From: LSUCC0057 sp042091915
Lineage (GTDB): Bacteria; Pseudomonadota; Gammaproteobacteria; Pseudomonadales; Porticoccaceae
Assembly: GCA_042091915.1 (NCBI GenBank)
Contig: JBELGO010000005.1
Coordinates: 1 to 39,673 of the forward strand
Length of the DNA stretch: 39,673 bases
Direction of reading: 5' to 3'
The notes beneath the pieces were generated by a model. It was not told where the DNA came from. It worked only from the letters and a program-made list of their open reading frames with translations, and searched no databases. Made by a program: the position numbers and the translations under genes. This document shows, piece by piece, positions 15,229 through 24,593 of the stretch (the first letter of the stretch is position 1; every line of letters starts with the position of its first letter).

Positions 15229-17841
15229 TCAATTGGCAACAATGCTCACGAGCTTGCCGGGAACAACAATCACCTTGCGCACAGTCACATCCTCTAAAAA
15301 GCGCTGTGCCGACTCACATTCCAAGGCCAATTTTTCTAGCAGTTCTTTATCGGCATCCGCAGCGGCTACAATTTTACCGCGCACTTTGCCATTGACCTGG
15401 ACAACCATCTCTATGGTCGACTGCTGCAGTGCGCTCTCATCAACGCTAGGCCAGGGTGTGTCGGTGATGGCGGTACTGTTGCCGAGCTCTGCCCACAAGT
15501 GGTGGCAGAGGTGCGGTGCGATTGGGGTAAGCAGCAAGAGTGCAGATTCTAGAGCCTCGCGGACTACCAGAGGGCTTTGGGCAATACTGCTGTCGATACG
15601 CGCGACATCGTTGAGCAGCTCCATGACTGCAGCAATGGCTGTATTAAAGGTTTGTCGGCGGCCGTAATCGTCTCCAACCTTAGATATAGTCTGGTGCGTT
15701 TTGCGCCGCAGTTCAGCCAGTGGTTGTGCCAGCTGATCGCTGGACCCGACCAGCGCGGCAGTGTCTAAAGTGTCACCGTGCGTCGCTGCAATATGCTCGC
15801 TGACCATTTTATGCAGTTTGCGCAAGAACCGTTGCGCCCCGGCAACGCCCTCGTCATTCCACTCTAGGGTCTGCTCGGGGGGCGCTGCAAACATAGTAAA
15901 CAGGCGCACCGTGTCAGCGCCGTAGCGGTCCACTGCAGACTGCGGGTCGACCCCATTATTTTTCGACTTCGACATTTTACAGCTGCCGTTAATCACTACG
16001 GAGTCACCGCTGGCGGTTTCGGTGGCACTCAGTGGGCGGCCTTTGTCGTCGCGGCTAACAGTGACTTGCGTAGGGTTGAGCCAGACGCGTCGACCATCGA
16101 CCATTTTGTAATAGGAGTCGGCGAGCACCATCCCTTGGCAGAGCAATTTTTTGAACGGCTCATCGCTGTTGACTAGCCCTTCATCGCGCATCAATTTATG
16201 GAAGAAGCGCGCGTAGAGAAGATGCAAAATAGCGTGTTCAATGCCGCCGACATACTGGTCTACGGGCAGCCAGTAATTGGCTCGCTCTGGGTCGAGCATA
16301 GCTCCATCGAGGTTGGCGCAGGTGTAGCGTGCGTAGTACCAAGAGGACTCCATAAAGGTGTCAAAAGTGTCGGTCTCACGTTCAACGGCACGACCATCAT
16401 GGTTAGTTTTGCGCCACTCTGGGTCTGACTTGATTGGCGATTGTACCCCGTCCATGACGACTTCTTCGGGCAGTAGTACCGGGAGTTTTTCCAGTGGTAC
16501 CGGGATCTCGCCACCCTCGGGCAGATTGAACATCGGTATCGGTGCGCCCCAGTAGCGCTGACGGCTGACACCCCAATCGCGCAGTCGATAATTGGTGGTA
16601 ATTCGACCGCACCCGCGGCGGGCTAGGTCGGCGGCGATGGCCTCAAAAGCCTTGTCAAAATCTAACCCATCATACTGCCCGGAGTTAATGAGCAGGCCTT
16701 TTTCGGTCATTGCAGCGTTGTCTATATCGCTCTGTTGCGCGTCGCTATGCACCACTTCGAGCATGGGCAGGTCATATTTGCGGGCGAACTCCCAGTCGCG
16801 TTGATCATGTGCTGGAACGGCCATGACTGCGCCAGAGCCATAGTCCATCAACACATAATTAGCGACCCACAGGGGGATTTCATCGCCGGTCAGCGGGTGC
16901 TTAATGGTTAATCCGGTATCGCAGCCAAGCTTCTCCATAGTGGCCATATCCGCCTCAGAGACCTTTTGACCGGCGCATTCGGCAATAAACTTGGCCAGTG
17001 TTGGATTATTTTCTGCCAGAGCCTGAGCAATCGGGTGAGCGGTTGCCAGCGATACGTAAGTGACACCCATTAAGGTGTCTGGGCGTGTGGTGTAGACTGA
17101 AATGGATTTGAGGCCAGCCACCGGTGTAGACAGCTCAAAGTCTAGCTCTACGCCGCGGCTCTTGCCGATCCAGTTGCGCTGCATGGTCTTAACTTGCTCG
17201 GGCCACTCGTCGAGCTGATCGAGATCATTGAGCAGTTGTTCGGCGTAGTCAGTGATACGGATAAACCACTGTGGGATCTCTTTGCGCTCTACCGGGCTGT
17301 CGCAGCGCCAACAGCAGCCATCGACGACCTGTTCATTGGCCAGCACCGTGGCATCGTTGGGGCACCAGTTAACAGCGCTAGTTTTTTTGTAGACCAAGCC
17401 CTTTTCGTAGAGGCGAGTGAAGAACCACTGTTCCCATTTGTAGTAATCGGGTTGGCAGGTGGCCAGTTCGCGGCTCCAATCAAAGCCAAACCCGAGCGCC
17501 TGCAATTGCTGTTTCATGTAGCTGATATTTTCGTAGGTCCAGCCGGCGGGGGCCGTGTTGTTGGCCAGCGCAGCATTCTCTGCCGGTAGACCAAAGGCAT
17601 CCCAACCCATGGGGTGGAGAACATTTTTCCCCAACATGCGCTGATAGCGGGCTATTACATCAGAGATGGTGTAGTTGCGGACATGCCCCATATGCAATTT
17701 CCCCGATGGGTAGGGGAACATCGCCAGGCAGTAAAATTTTTCTCTATGGGGCTCTTCTTGGGCAATAAAAGTGGCGTTTTGCAGCCAGTAATTTTGCGCT
17801 TCGCGTTCGATCTGTGCGGGCTGATAAGAAATTTCGGTCAT
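15229..17841 (-). CDS. leuS: Leucyl-tRNA synthetase
   Basis: LeuRS charges tRNA-Leu with leucine in the cytoplasm. The 870-residue protein is a class I synthetase of normal length (E. coli 860). The HIGH-type motif reads PYPSGKLHMGHVRNY, with HMGH at residues 50-53. The KMSKS loop is in the C-terminal half (SCKMSKSKNNGVDP). The CP1 editing domain carries TTRPDTLMGVTYV and GYVLMDYGSGAVMAVP-like elements around the editing site. It is followed after 9 bases by lptE. A perfect TATAAT lies about 35 bases upstream. Confidence 0.97.
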   Translation of the reverse strand: MTEISYQPAQIEREAQNYWLQNATFIAQEEPHREKFYCLAMFPYPSGKLHMGHVRNYTISDVIARYQRMLGKNVLHPMGWDAFGLPAENAALANNTAPAGWTYENISYMKQQLQALGFGFDWSRELATCQPDYYKWEQWFFTRLYEKGLVYKKTSAVNWCPNDATVLANEQVVDGCCWRCDSPVERKEIPQWFIRITDYAEQLLNDLDQLDEWPEQVKTMQRNWIGKSRGVELDFELSTPVAGLKSISVYTTRPDTLMGVTYVSLATAHPIAQALAENNPTLAKFIAECAGQKVSEADMATMEKLGCDTGLTIKHPLTGDEIPLWVANYVLMDYGSGAVMAVPAHDQRDWEFARKYDLPMLEVVHSDAQQSDIDNAAMTEKGLLINSGQYDGLDFDKAFEAIAADLARRGCGRITTNYRLRDWGVSRQRYWGAPIPMFNLPEGGEIPVPLEKLPVLLPEEVVMDGVQSPIKSDPEWRKTNHDGRAVERETDTFDTFMESSWYYARYTCANLDGAMLDPERANYWLPVDQYVGGIEHAILHLLYARFFHKLMRDEGLVNSDEPFKKLLCQGMVLADSYYKMVDGRRVWLNPTQVTVSRDDKGRPLSATETASGDSVVINGSCKMSKSKNNGVDPQSAVDRYGADTVRLFTMFAAPPEQTLEWNDEGVAGAQRFLRKLHKMVSEHIAATHGDTLDTAALVGSSDQLAQPLAELRRKTHQTISKVGDDYGRRQTFNTAIAAVMELLNDVARIDSSIAQSPLVVREALESALLLLTPIAPHLCHHLWAELGNSTAITDTPWPSVDESALQQSTIEMVVQVNGKVRGKIVAAADADKELLEKLALECESAQRFLEDVTVRKVIVVPGKLVSIVAN

Positions 17842-17874
17842 TGCGGTCTGTTCCGGCTCACTGTAAAGCTAGCA

Positions 17875-17880
17875 ATTATA
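17875..17880 (-). promoter_or_regulatory. Candidate -10 box for leuS
   Basis: On the - strand the sequence reads TATAAT, 33 bases before the leuS ATG. No good -35 box lies 16-18 bases upstream, so this is a partial promoter call. It would separate leuS-lptE-holA from the peroxiredoxin gene upstream. Confidence 0.35.
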
Positions 17881-17925
17881 GCGGGCATCACAGTGGCCGG
17901 CACTAACACAATGCAATCTAGACGT

Positions 17926-18468
17926 TTAGTGGTTGGCTTGTTTGGCGACTCCCAACCTCTCCAGCTGAGCGATCATGTCTTCTGCCGAGGTCGCCGCTCG
18001 AACATTGCGGTCTATGTGTGCTACCCGTCCGTCGATATCGATGTAAAAAGTATGCCGCTTGGCTAGGCCGATCACCGGTATCAACACATCAAAAGCTTCC
18101 GCGGCAGTTTTTTCTGGATCGCTGAGCAGTGGAAAATCAGCGTTGGTCTCGGAGGCGAAAGCGATATTCTTCTCCAGAGGATCGGTGCTGGCCATAAAAT
18201 AACTGACATCGAAGGTGCGAATTTTGTCGCCGTTATCGGCCAGCGATTTACACTCGACAGTACAGCCACTAGTGAAAGCGCGCGGGAACCAAGCAATCAC
18301 CACGGCTTGTTTACCGCGATAGTCGCTAAGCTGATAGCTGTTGCCATCGCTCGCGGCGAGCGTAAAGTCGGGAGCCATCTCGCCCACTTCTAAACTCTGC
18401 GCAGATGTGCACAGACCGATTAGTGACAGCGCGAGCAGCTTTGAAAAGATAGAACGATAAATCTTCAC
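17926..18468 (-). CDS. Exported peroxiredoxin (AhpC/TSA family, BCP/PrxQ-like)
   Basis: A thiol peroxidase that would reduce peroxides in the periplasm. I choose the GTG at 18468 because GGAGG sits six bases before it; the in-frame start 30 bases upstream lacks a ribosome site. The 180-residue product has a hydrophobic signal peptide (about 5-24, ending near TSAQS), then APDFTLAASDG, and the active-site region FPRAFTSGCTVECKSL with peroxidatic Cys69 and a second Cys73 four residues later, a likely resolving Cys. It lies between lnt and leuS, where E. coli has no such gene. The reductant is unknown. Confidence 0.85.
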   Translation of the reverse strand: MKIYRSIFSKLLALSLIGLCTSAQSLEVGEMAPDFTLAASDGNSYQLSDYRGKQAVVIAWFPRAFTSGCTVECKSLADNGDKIRTFDVSYFMASTDPLEKNIAFASETNADFPLLSDPEKTAAEAFDVLIPVIGLAKRHTFYIDIDGRVAHIDRNVRAATSAEDMIAQLERLGVAKQANH

Positions 18469-18498
18469 TGAATCCTCCAGGGGCCAATTGGCCGACAA

Positions 18499-19986
18499 TT
18501 ATTGCGTTATACGCCTATTGCGCCAGGCCAGTATTGCACAGATCAGCAGTGCAGCGATAACCCAAGGCGCTGCCCCCGTGCGACCGAAAGGAGTCGTGCC
18601 GCTGCGGGGTTGGACAGTGCCGCTGAGCGTAGCAAATTGGTATTGCGGCGCCTCAGTCAAAATCTCGCCGCGCCTGCCGATCAATGCCGAAATGCCGTTG
18701 TTGGTTGCGCGAATAACCGGTTTGCCTACCTCGCGAGCACGCAACTGCGCCATCTGTAGATGCTGTCTGGGAGCGATAGTGCGATTGAACCAAGCATCGT
18801 TGCTCACAGTGAGAACCGCGCCACTGTAGAGCGCTTGGCGGGCCACCAGATCGGGATAGGCTATTTCGTAGCAGATGGCCGGGGCGAGTTGGTGTGCATT
18901 TACAGTGAGCGGAGCTTGCTCGCGGTTACCGTAAGTCATGGATTCCATAGGCAGTTCAAAAATAGCCAGCAGCGGGCCGAGCAGAGATTGCAGAGGGATG
19001 TACTCTGCAAAGGGGACCAGTTGGACCTTGTTGTATAAGCCCTGAGCCTGGCCCAGGCCGAGCATGGAGTTATAGTAGTTGTCTGTCCTGCGCTGATAAT
19101 TGGGTATGCCGGTAATCAGTGCAGAGTGCTCAGCTCGCGCACGCCGATCAATGCGGCTGAGAAACTCCGGCACCGACTGGGCAACCGCCGGTATTGCGGC
19201 CTCTGGCCAGACAATAAGGTCGTTGCCCCACAGGGGTTCGCTGGCACTCTCTAGCTTTTGCAAGATCGCCAGTCGAGCGGCGCGCGACCATTTGACCGAT
19301 TGATCGATATCGGGTTGCACCAGAGCTACAGAGAGCGGATCGCCAGTGGCTTGGGTCCACTCTATTTTATTCAGTGGCAGAGCGACAAGCACTACCCCGG
19401 CGGCAATATATAGATGGGTGCGACGCTGTTTTGGCGACAACTGCGACAGAACAGCCAGCGTTGCCGCTGCGGCTGCCAGCAGCGCGCTGAGTAGGTAGAC
19501 ACCGCCAACGGCGGCATAACTCGCCAACCAGCTGTCGGTGAGGCTGTAACCGCTATACAGCCAGGGGAAGCCGGTTAGCCACCAACTGCGCAGCCACTCA
19601 CTCAATAGCCAGATTAGCGCGAAGGCCAAGACAAATTGTGAACCACTGCGATGCAAGCGCGGCAGTAGCGCGAAGGGCAGTGCAAAAAAAATAGCGACGA
19701 ATAGCGCGAAGCCCAGCGTTGCCAGCGCGGCCAAGGGGGCGGGCAGGGTGCCAAAGTTGACGATGCTGACGTAGACCCAGCTGCTGCCGACCAGATAGAG
19801 GCCGACGCCAAAACTAAAGCTCAGCAAGTAGTTGGCGCGCGGGTGGCGATAGAGCAGCCAGGCTAGCGCAACCAGCCCAACCACGGTGAGTGGCAGCAGA
19901 TTAAACGGAGCTAACCCCAGTGGTGTCAGCCCCCCACCAGCGGCTGCTAAAAAATAGCGGCCAAGCGTTACCGGGGCGAGGCGCAC
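18499..19986 (-). CDS. lnt: Apolipoprotein N-acyltransferase
   Basis: Lnt adds the third acyl chain to the N-terminal Cys of lipoproteins on the periplasmic side of the inner membrane, using phospholipid as donor. The 495-residue protein has an N-terminal hydrophobic part (about 1-205) and a nitrilase-type domain with the catalytic triad Glu262 (WPEAAIP), Lys320 (YNKVQLVPFAEY) and Cys372 (PAICYEIAYPD). The start is GTG (19986), three bases beyond the corC stop. It would serve lipoproteins such as LptE and the cytochrome at 24594. Confidence 0.96.
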   Translation of the reverse strand: MRLAPVTLGRYFLAAAGGGLTPLGLAPFNLLPLTVVGLVALAWLLYRHPRANYLLSFSFGVGLYLVGSSWVYVSIVNFGTLPAPLAALATLGFALFVAIFFALPFALLPRLHRSGSQFVLAFALIWLLSEWLRSWWLTGFPWLYSGYSLTDSWLASYAAVGGVYLLSALLAAAAATLAVLSQLSPKQRRTHLYIAAGVVLVALPLNKIEWTQATGDPLSVALVQPDIDQSVKWSRAARLAILQKLESASEPLWGNDLIVWPEAAIPAVAQSVPEFLSRIDRRARAEHSALITGIPNYQRRTDNYYNSMLGLGQAQGLYNKVQLVPFAEYIPLQSLLGPLLAIFELPMESMTYGNREQAPLTVNAHQLAPAICYEIAYPDLVARQALYSGAVLTVSNDAWFNRTIAPRQHLQMAQLRAREVGKPVIRATNNGISALIGRRGEILTEAPQYQFATLSGTVQPRSGTTPFGRTGAAPWVIAALLICAILAWRNRRITQ

Positions 19987-19989
19987 AGC

Positions 19990-20832
19990 TTAAGCGTCGC
20001 TGAGAGTGAGTGTCAGCTCGACGAGGCGGCGGCGGTCGCCGGCGGAGACAGTGAACAAGAACTGGCCAATTTGCAGTTGTTCGTCGATTTCGGGAACACG
20101 ACCAAAACCGTGTACGACTAGACCGCCGATGGTGTCAAATTCGTCATCGGCAAGGCCGACATCAAAGTATTCATTAAAGGTTTGAATCTCAGTTAAGGCG
20201 CTAATACTCCAGCTCGCCCCGCCACTGTGTTTAACAATTTGCACCGCTTCTTGCTCATCGGTTTCATCCTCGATTTCACCAACAATTTCCTCGAGGATAT
20301 CTTCAATGGTCACCAAGCCAGATACACCGCCGTATTCATCGACAACAATGGCCATGTGATAACGCTGTTCGCGGAACTCTTGCAGCAATACATTGAGACG
20401 TTTGCTCTCGGGGATAACCGTAGCGGAGCGCAGCAGTGCGCTGAGGTCAAAATTTTCACTGCCGGTCTTCAATAGTGGCAACAGTTCTTTGGCCAGCAAA
20501 ATGCCCTTGATGTCGTCGGCTGAATCGCCTATCACCGGAAAACGCGAGTGTTGCGAATGGATGACTATTTCCAGCAGATCATCGAGGCTCATGGCGGCAT
20601 CGATGACCGTCATTTGCGAGCGAGGAATCATGATCTCACGCGCTTGCTGGTTGGAGACTTTGAGAGCGCCTTCCATGATGGAGAGCACGCTGGCATCGAT
20701 GATCTGGTTGTTCTCTGCACTGCGCAACATATCGGCGACATCGTCGCAGTTGCGCGGGTCGTTGCTAAATAGGCGGCTGAGCCGCTTGATTAACGACGGC
20801 TCATCGGTGCGGTTAGAACTCTCTTCACTCAT
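19990..20832 (-). CDS. corC: CorC/YbeX-type CBS-domain protein (magnesium/cobalt transport associated)
   Basis: A cytosolic protein with paired CBS domains and a C-terminal transporter-associated domain, associated genetically with Mg/Co homeostasis and, more recently, ribosome function. I place the start at ATG 20832 (MSEESSNRTDEPSLIKRL). The 29 residues of possible extension upstream do not look like the family. The 280-residue product has the SIMEGALKVSNQQAREIMIPRSQM CBS entry (about 50-73; shown in part), and VVDEYGGVSGLVTIEDILEE. It sits between ybeY and lnt, the usual place. Confidence 0.93.
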   Translation of the reverse strand: MSEESSNRTDEPSLIKRLSRLFSNDPRNCDDVADMLRSAENNQIIDASVLSIMEGALKVSNQQAREIMIPRSQMTVIDAAMSLDDLLEIVIHSQHSRFPVIGDSADDIKGILLAKELLPLLKTGSENFDLSALLRSATVIPESKRLNVLLQEFREQRYHMAIVVDEYGGVSGLVTIEDILEEIVGEIEDETDEQEAVQIVKHSGGASWSISALTEIQTFNEYFDVGLADDEFDTIGGLVVHGFGRVPEIDEQLQIGQFLFTVSAGDRRRLVELTLTLSDA

Positions 20833-20887
20833 GGTTTGGCTCTCAGTGTGCGGATGTGTGATCTTAATGGATGGTGTGTGCTTTGCA

Positions 20888-21358
20888 TTATTTAACGTGT
20901 TCTGTGTAGGGATCGTCAAAGCCTAATTGTGCCATAGCTTCGCGCTCCAACCCCTCCATCCGTTCGGCTTGCTCTTCTTCGATGTGGTCATATCCACACA
21001 GGTGCAAAAGACCGTGAATGGTGAGATGGGCCCAGTGGCTGGTCAGCGACTTGCCCTGTGCGGCGGCTTCTCGCTCAACCAGTGGCGCACAGATAGCTAA
21101 ATCCCCCAGGATAGGCAGAGGCTCGGGGGTCATTGCCGAAAAAGGGAAAGAGAGCACATTGGTGGCGCCGCTCTTGCCGCGGAATTGCTGGTTTAATTCG
21201 GCACTGCGAGCTTCGTCGACAATCTGTATGGTCACTTCAAGTGCGTCGGCAGCGTTCTGTTCGGCTCCGTTAAGCGCCGCTGTTAGCCACTGTGTAAAAG
21301 CTTCTTGTGAAGGGGCGCTAGTATTTGCGTCGAGCAGTGTGAGATCTATTTCAGCCAC
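20888..21358 (-). CDS. ybeY: Endoribonuclease YbeY (rRNA maturation)
   Basis: YbeY is a zinc-dependent single-strand endoribonuclease involved in 16S rRNA 3'-end maturation and ribosome quality control. The 156-residue product has the conserved RGKSGATNVLSFPF (60-73), GDLAIC, and the metal-binding HGLLHLCGYDH (His115, His119, His125). It is three bases from the phoH stop and precedes corC, an order conserved in many bacteria. Confidence 0.96.
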   Translation of the reverse strand: MAEIDLTLLDANTSAPSQEAFTQWLTAALNGAEQNAADALEVTIQIVDEARSAELNQQFRGKSGATNVLSFPFSAMTPEPLPILGDLAICAPLVEREAAAQGKSLTSHWAHLTIHGLLHLCGYDHIEEEQAERMEGLEREAMAQLGFDDPYTEHVK

Positions 21359-21361
21359 GGT

Positions 21362-22459
21362 TCAGCGACTCTCTTCGCCGTGGCGAGATTCCCAGCTCTC
21401 GTAGGCGTCGACAATACTCTGGACAATGGGGTGACGCACGACGTCGCCAGAGCGAAAGTGCGTAAAGCTGATGGTCTCAACGGCGCTGAGTACATCGATA
21501 GCATGTACCAGCCCAGATTTAACGCCACGCGGCAGATCGATCTGGGAAGCGTCGCCGGTGATTACAGCGGTTGAACCGAAGCCGATACGGGTTAAGAACA
21601 TTTTCATCTGCTCGCGGGTGGTGTTTTGTGCCTCGTCGAGAATCACGTAAGCGCCATTGAGAGTTCGCCCACGCATGTAAGCGAGTGGCGCAATCTCAAT
21701 GATATTGCGCTCTTGCAGTTTGGCAACGGTTTCAAATCCGAGCATCTCGTAGAGTGCGTCGTAGAGTGGGCGCAAGTAAGGGTCGACTTTTTGAGCGAGG
21801 TCTCCAGGCAAAAAACCGAGCCGTTCGCCAGCCTCTACCGCGGGGCGCACCAGCAGTATTCGCTCGACCTCGTCGCGCAGCAGCGCCTCTACCGCACAGG
21901 CGACAGCCAGATAGGTTTTACCTGTACCGGCAGGGCCGACACCAAAATTTATGTCGTGTGTCTGCACTGCGCGGACATAGCGCTGTTGGTTGACACTGCG
22001 CGGTCGCACATTGCCTTTTTTGGTGCGGATAACACTAAAGCCTTCAGCCGCAGGGGCGGCGGATTGAGGGGGCGTGGTCATACTCTCTCGCTGTGCTGTT
22101 GAGTTGGCTAATGGCAAAGGCATACCAGGAAGAACGACAGAGCTAGGGGGTTGAGTGAGTTTGCTCTCTGCCTGCGGCTCTCGGTTTAACGCCTCGCTTA
22201 ATTGCAGGTGTATTTCACTGGCACTGACAGGTTGGCCGTCAGCGGTCATCCAGTAGAGTGTTTCAAGCACTTGTTGTGCTGCGCGACAGTCGCTGCCGAT
22301 GACAGTGAAACAGTGATCGCGACGCTGTATCACCACCTGTAGGCGCTGTTCTATCTGTTTCAGGTGCTCATCTAACGCGCCGCACAACAGAGCCAGGCGC
22401 TGAGAGTCTGCTGGGCGCAATTCAAATTGTGTCTCAGAAGTTTGTGCAGAGCTGTTCAA
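21362..22459 (-). CDS. ybeZ: PhoH-like ATPase (YbeZ)
   Basis: A cytosolic P-loop ATPase, thought to act with YbeY on RNA. The 365-residue protein has a variable N-terminal region (about 1-145; a KH-like RNA-binding segment is usual here), a Gln/Pro/Ser linker, and the ATPase with GPAGTGKTYLAVACA (Walker A 175-182) and AYVILDEAQNTT (Walker B). It is translationally close to ybeY (three-base gap) and has a 130-bp gap upstream with a candidate promoter. Confidence 0.94.
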   Translation of the reverse strand: MNSSAQTSETQFELRPADSQRLALLCGALDEHLKQIEQRLQVVIQRRDHCFTVIGSDCRAAQQVLETLYWMTADGQPVSASEIHLQLSEALNREPQAESKLTQPPSSVVLPGMPLPLANSTAQRESMTTPPQSAAPAAEGFSVIRTKKGNVRPRSVNQQRYVRAVQTHDINFGVGPAGTGKTYLAVACAVEALLRDEVERILLVRPAVEAGERLGFLPGDLAQKVDPYLRPLYDALYEMLGFETVAKLQERNIIEIAPLAYMRGRTLNGAYVILDEAQNTTREQMKMFLTRIGFGSTAVITGDASQIDLPRGVKSGLVHAIDVLSAVETISFTHFRSGDVVRHPIVQSIVDAYESWESRHGEESR

Positions 22460-22529
22460 AGGTGAAGCACGGCCTCAGTAGCGGAAGTGAGAGGTAGAAT
22501 GAGCAATTAGCTGCCTCAGAATAAATATG

Positions 22530-22559
22530 AGCATAGCGCGGAAAATTCCCTGCGGTAAA
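22530..22559 (-). promoter_or_regulatory. Candidate sigma70 promoter for phoH-ybeY-corC-lnt
   Basis: On the - strand TTTACC (22559-22554) and TATGCT (22535-22530) are separated by 18 bases. Each matches the consensus at four of six positions. It lies in the gap between the miaB stop and the phoH start. Confidence 0.3.
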
Positions 22560-22586
22560 CCCCTAATTGCGCAACAATTGTAGGGG
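22560..22586. repeat. Imperfect inverted repeat downstream of miaB
   Basis: CCCCTA (22560-22565) pairs with TAGGGG (22581-22586), and the inner ATTG/CAAT extends the stem with a two-base bulge. It starts 4 bases past the miaB stop. In the miaB direction it is followed only by TTTACC, so it would be a weak attenuator at best. Confidence 0.4.
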
Positions 22587-22589
22587 CAT

Positions 22590-23969
22590 TCAACTGACAA
22601 GTTCGCCGCGCAGAGAGTTGGGCAGTGCCTCGTAGATAGAGGCGTTTACAAATTGCCCTATCAAGCTGTGATCGCTACAGGAGAAGTTAACCACGCGGTT
22701 ATTCTCGGTGCGCCCTTGTAGTTGCCCCGGATCCTTTTTGGATACCCCAGTTACCAGTAGCTGCTGAGTCGTGCCGACCATTTGCCGGCTGATCTGTTGT
22801 GCATGCTGCAAGATACGGCTTTGCAGAATTTGCAGGCGCTGTTTTTTTACCGCCTCTGAGGTTTCATCGGGCAGGTCGGCGGCGGGCGTGCCTGGGCGTG
22901 CGCTGTAGATAAAACTGAAGGAAGTGTCAAAACCGATCTCTTCGATCAATTTCATGGTGGCGGCAAAATCCTCTTCGCTCTCGCCGGGGAAGCCGACGAT
23001 AAAATCAGAAGAGATACTGATATCGGGGCGCACTTGGCGCAGTTTGCGGATTTTTGACTTGTATTCTATAGCGGTATGGCCGCGTTTCATGGCCATCAAT
23101 ATACGGTCTGAACCGCTCTGAACCGGCAGATGAAGATGATTGACCAGCTCGGGTACCGTGGCGTAAGCGGCAATTAATGCTTCGCTGAAATGGACGGGGT
23201 GCGATGTGGTATAGCGGATGCGATCGATACCCTCGATGGCGGCCACATAGGGAATTAACTCGGCGAAGTCGCAAACACTGCCATCGCCCATATCACCCTG
23301 ATAGGAGTTGACATTTTGGCCGAGCAGATTGATTTCGCGCACACCTTGAGCCGCCAGCGAAGCGATCTCATTGAGTACATCGGCCACCGGCCGGCTGACT
23401 TCTTCGCCGCGAGTGTAAGGCACCACGCAGAACGTACAATACTTGGAGCAGCCTTCCATAATTGAGACAAAGGCGCTACAGCCATCGGCTTCAGGCTCCG
23501 GAAGCCGATCGAACTTCTCGATTTCAGGGAAGCTGACATCTACCATGATGGTGCCGTCGCGCTGGCGCTGCTCCATCATTTCAGGAAGCCGGTGGAGTGT
23601 CTGCGGTCCAAAAACGAGATCGACAAACGGCGCTCGCTTGGCAATCGTTTCGCCTTCTTGGCTGGCCACGCAGCCGCCCACGCCAATAATTAAGTCAGGG
23701 TTTGCCTCTTTCAATGGCCGCCAGCGTCCGAGCTGATGAAACACTTTTTCTTGAGCTTTCTCGCGAATAGAACAGGTGTTGAGCAATATGACATCCGCCT
23801 GGGCGGGATCATCGGTAGCCACCATCTGGTGCGACTCGCCAAGTAAGTCCTGCATGCGCGCCGAATCGTACTCATTCATCTGGCAGCCATGGGTGACGAT
23901 ATGGACCTTTTTGACGGGTTTCGTCGCGGCATTGTTGGTCGCTGGCGTGGCGGTAGCTCGGTCAGACAT
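22590..23969 (-). CDS. miaB: tRNA-2-methylthio-N6-isopentenyladenosine synthase
   Basis: MiaB is a radical SAM enzyme that adds a methylthio group to i6A37 of tRNAs reading U-starting codons. With ATG 23969 as start the product has 459 residues. An in-frame TTG seven codons upstream is possible. The auxiliary [4Fe-4S] cluster ligands are Cys29 (THGCQMNEYDS), Cys66 (LNTCSIREKA) and Cys100 (GVGGCVAS). The radical SAM cysteines are Cys174, Cys178 and Cys181 (CSKYCTFC). A TRAM domain ends the protein. It leads the miaB-phoH-ybeY-corC-lnt block. Confidence 0.96.
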   Translation of the reverse strand: MSDRATATPATNNAATKPVKKVHIVTHGCQMNEYDSARMQDLLGESHQMVATDDPAQADVILLNTCSIREKAQEKVFHQLGRWRPLKEANPDLIIGVGGCVASQEGETIAKRAPFVDLVFGPQTLHRLPEMMEQRQRDGTIMVDVSFPEIEKFDRLPEPEADGCSAFVSIMEGCSKYCTFCVVPYTRGEEVSRPVADVLNEIASLAAQGVREINLLGQNVNSYQGDMGDGSVCDFAELIPYVAAIEGIDRIRYTTSHPVHFSEALIAAYATVPELVNHLHLPVQSGSDRILMAMKRGHTAIEYKSKIRKLRQVRPDISISSDFIVGFPGESEEDFAATMKLIEEIGFDTSFSFIYSARPGTPAADLPDETSEAVKKQRLQILQSRILQHAQQISRQMVGTTQQLLVTGVSKKDPGQLQGRTENNRVVNFSCSDHSLIGQFVNASIYEALPNSLRGELVS

Positions 23970-24160
23970 AGGGCTCACATTGATTGGCAATCGACATTGG
24001 CGCAGAGCGCGCAGAGGGTGCCATTATAGCTCTGCCCACTGGCATGGCAACACAGGATAAGTGATGCGAGCAGCGGTGGCTTGCAGCTCAACTGTGTTAA
24101 TATGCAGCACTATTTAATGGCTGGGCCACTGCGCTGTAATCCGGCGGAGTTGAGTGCAAC

Positions 24161-24511
24161 ATGGCAGTGAGTACTATGGCAAAAGAACCTATCTACAGAG
24201 TGACATTTTTTAATCAAGGCCAGGTCTACGAGATCTATGCACGGCAAGTTTACCAGAGTGATCTCTGGGGCTTTTTAGAGGTTGAAGATTTTCTTTTCGG
24301 AGAGCGCAGTCAGATGATTGTAGACCCTGCAGAAGAGAAGCTTAAAAACGAATTTTCCGGCGTGCAGCGCAGTTTCATTCCCATGCAGGCCGTGGTGCGC
24401 ATAGACGAAGTGGATAAAGAGGGTGCTTGTAAAGTGACTGAGGCGGCGGGTGGTAATGTTTCCGCTTTTCCGTTTCCGCCCATGGGGGCGAAACCCTCCA
24501 AGGGTAACTAG
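24161..24511 (+). CDS. DUF1820 family protein
   Basis: A 116-residue cytosolic protein with the family start IYRVTFFNQGQVYEIYARQV and the continuing WGFLEVEDFLFGERSQMIVDP and RSFIPMQAVVRIDEV. This matches my memory of DUF1820 proteins, small proteins of unknown function common in gammaproteobacteria. The start may be ATG 24161 or ATG 24176 (MAKEPIYRV); both have only weak ribosome sites. It is divergent from miaB across about 190 bp and is followed by a cytochrome gene on the same strand. Confidence 0.8.
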   Translation: MAVSTMAKEPIYRVTFFNQGQVYEIYARQVYQSDLWGFLEVEDFLFGERSQMIVDPAEEKLKNEFSGVQRSFIPMQAVVRIDEVDKEGACKVTEAAGGNVSAFPFPPMGAKPSKGN

Positions 24512-24540
24512 TCTTAGTTAGCTGTGGCGAAACTAACGGG

Positions 24541-24559
24541 CTCAGCCACACAGGCTGAG
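24541..24559. repeat. Short perfect inverted repeat between DUF1820 gene and cytochrome gene
   Basis: CTCAGCC (24541-24547) and GGCTGAG (24553-24559) flank ACACA. There is no T-tract after it, so a regulatory or mRNA-stability hairpin is likelier than a terminator. Confidence 0.5.
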
Positions 24560-24593
24560 AAATACTTAGGTCTATTCTGTTTGGAGTCAGTTT

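Noticed and set aside
20833..20919. Extended N-terminus of corC
   Set aside because: The extra 29 residues overlap ybeY and are unlike the family start, which begins MSEES.
22560..22586. Rho-independent terminator after miaB
   Set aside because: Stem has a bulge and no real T-run; listed only as an inverted repeat.
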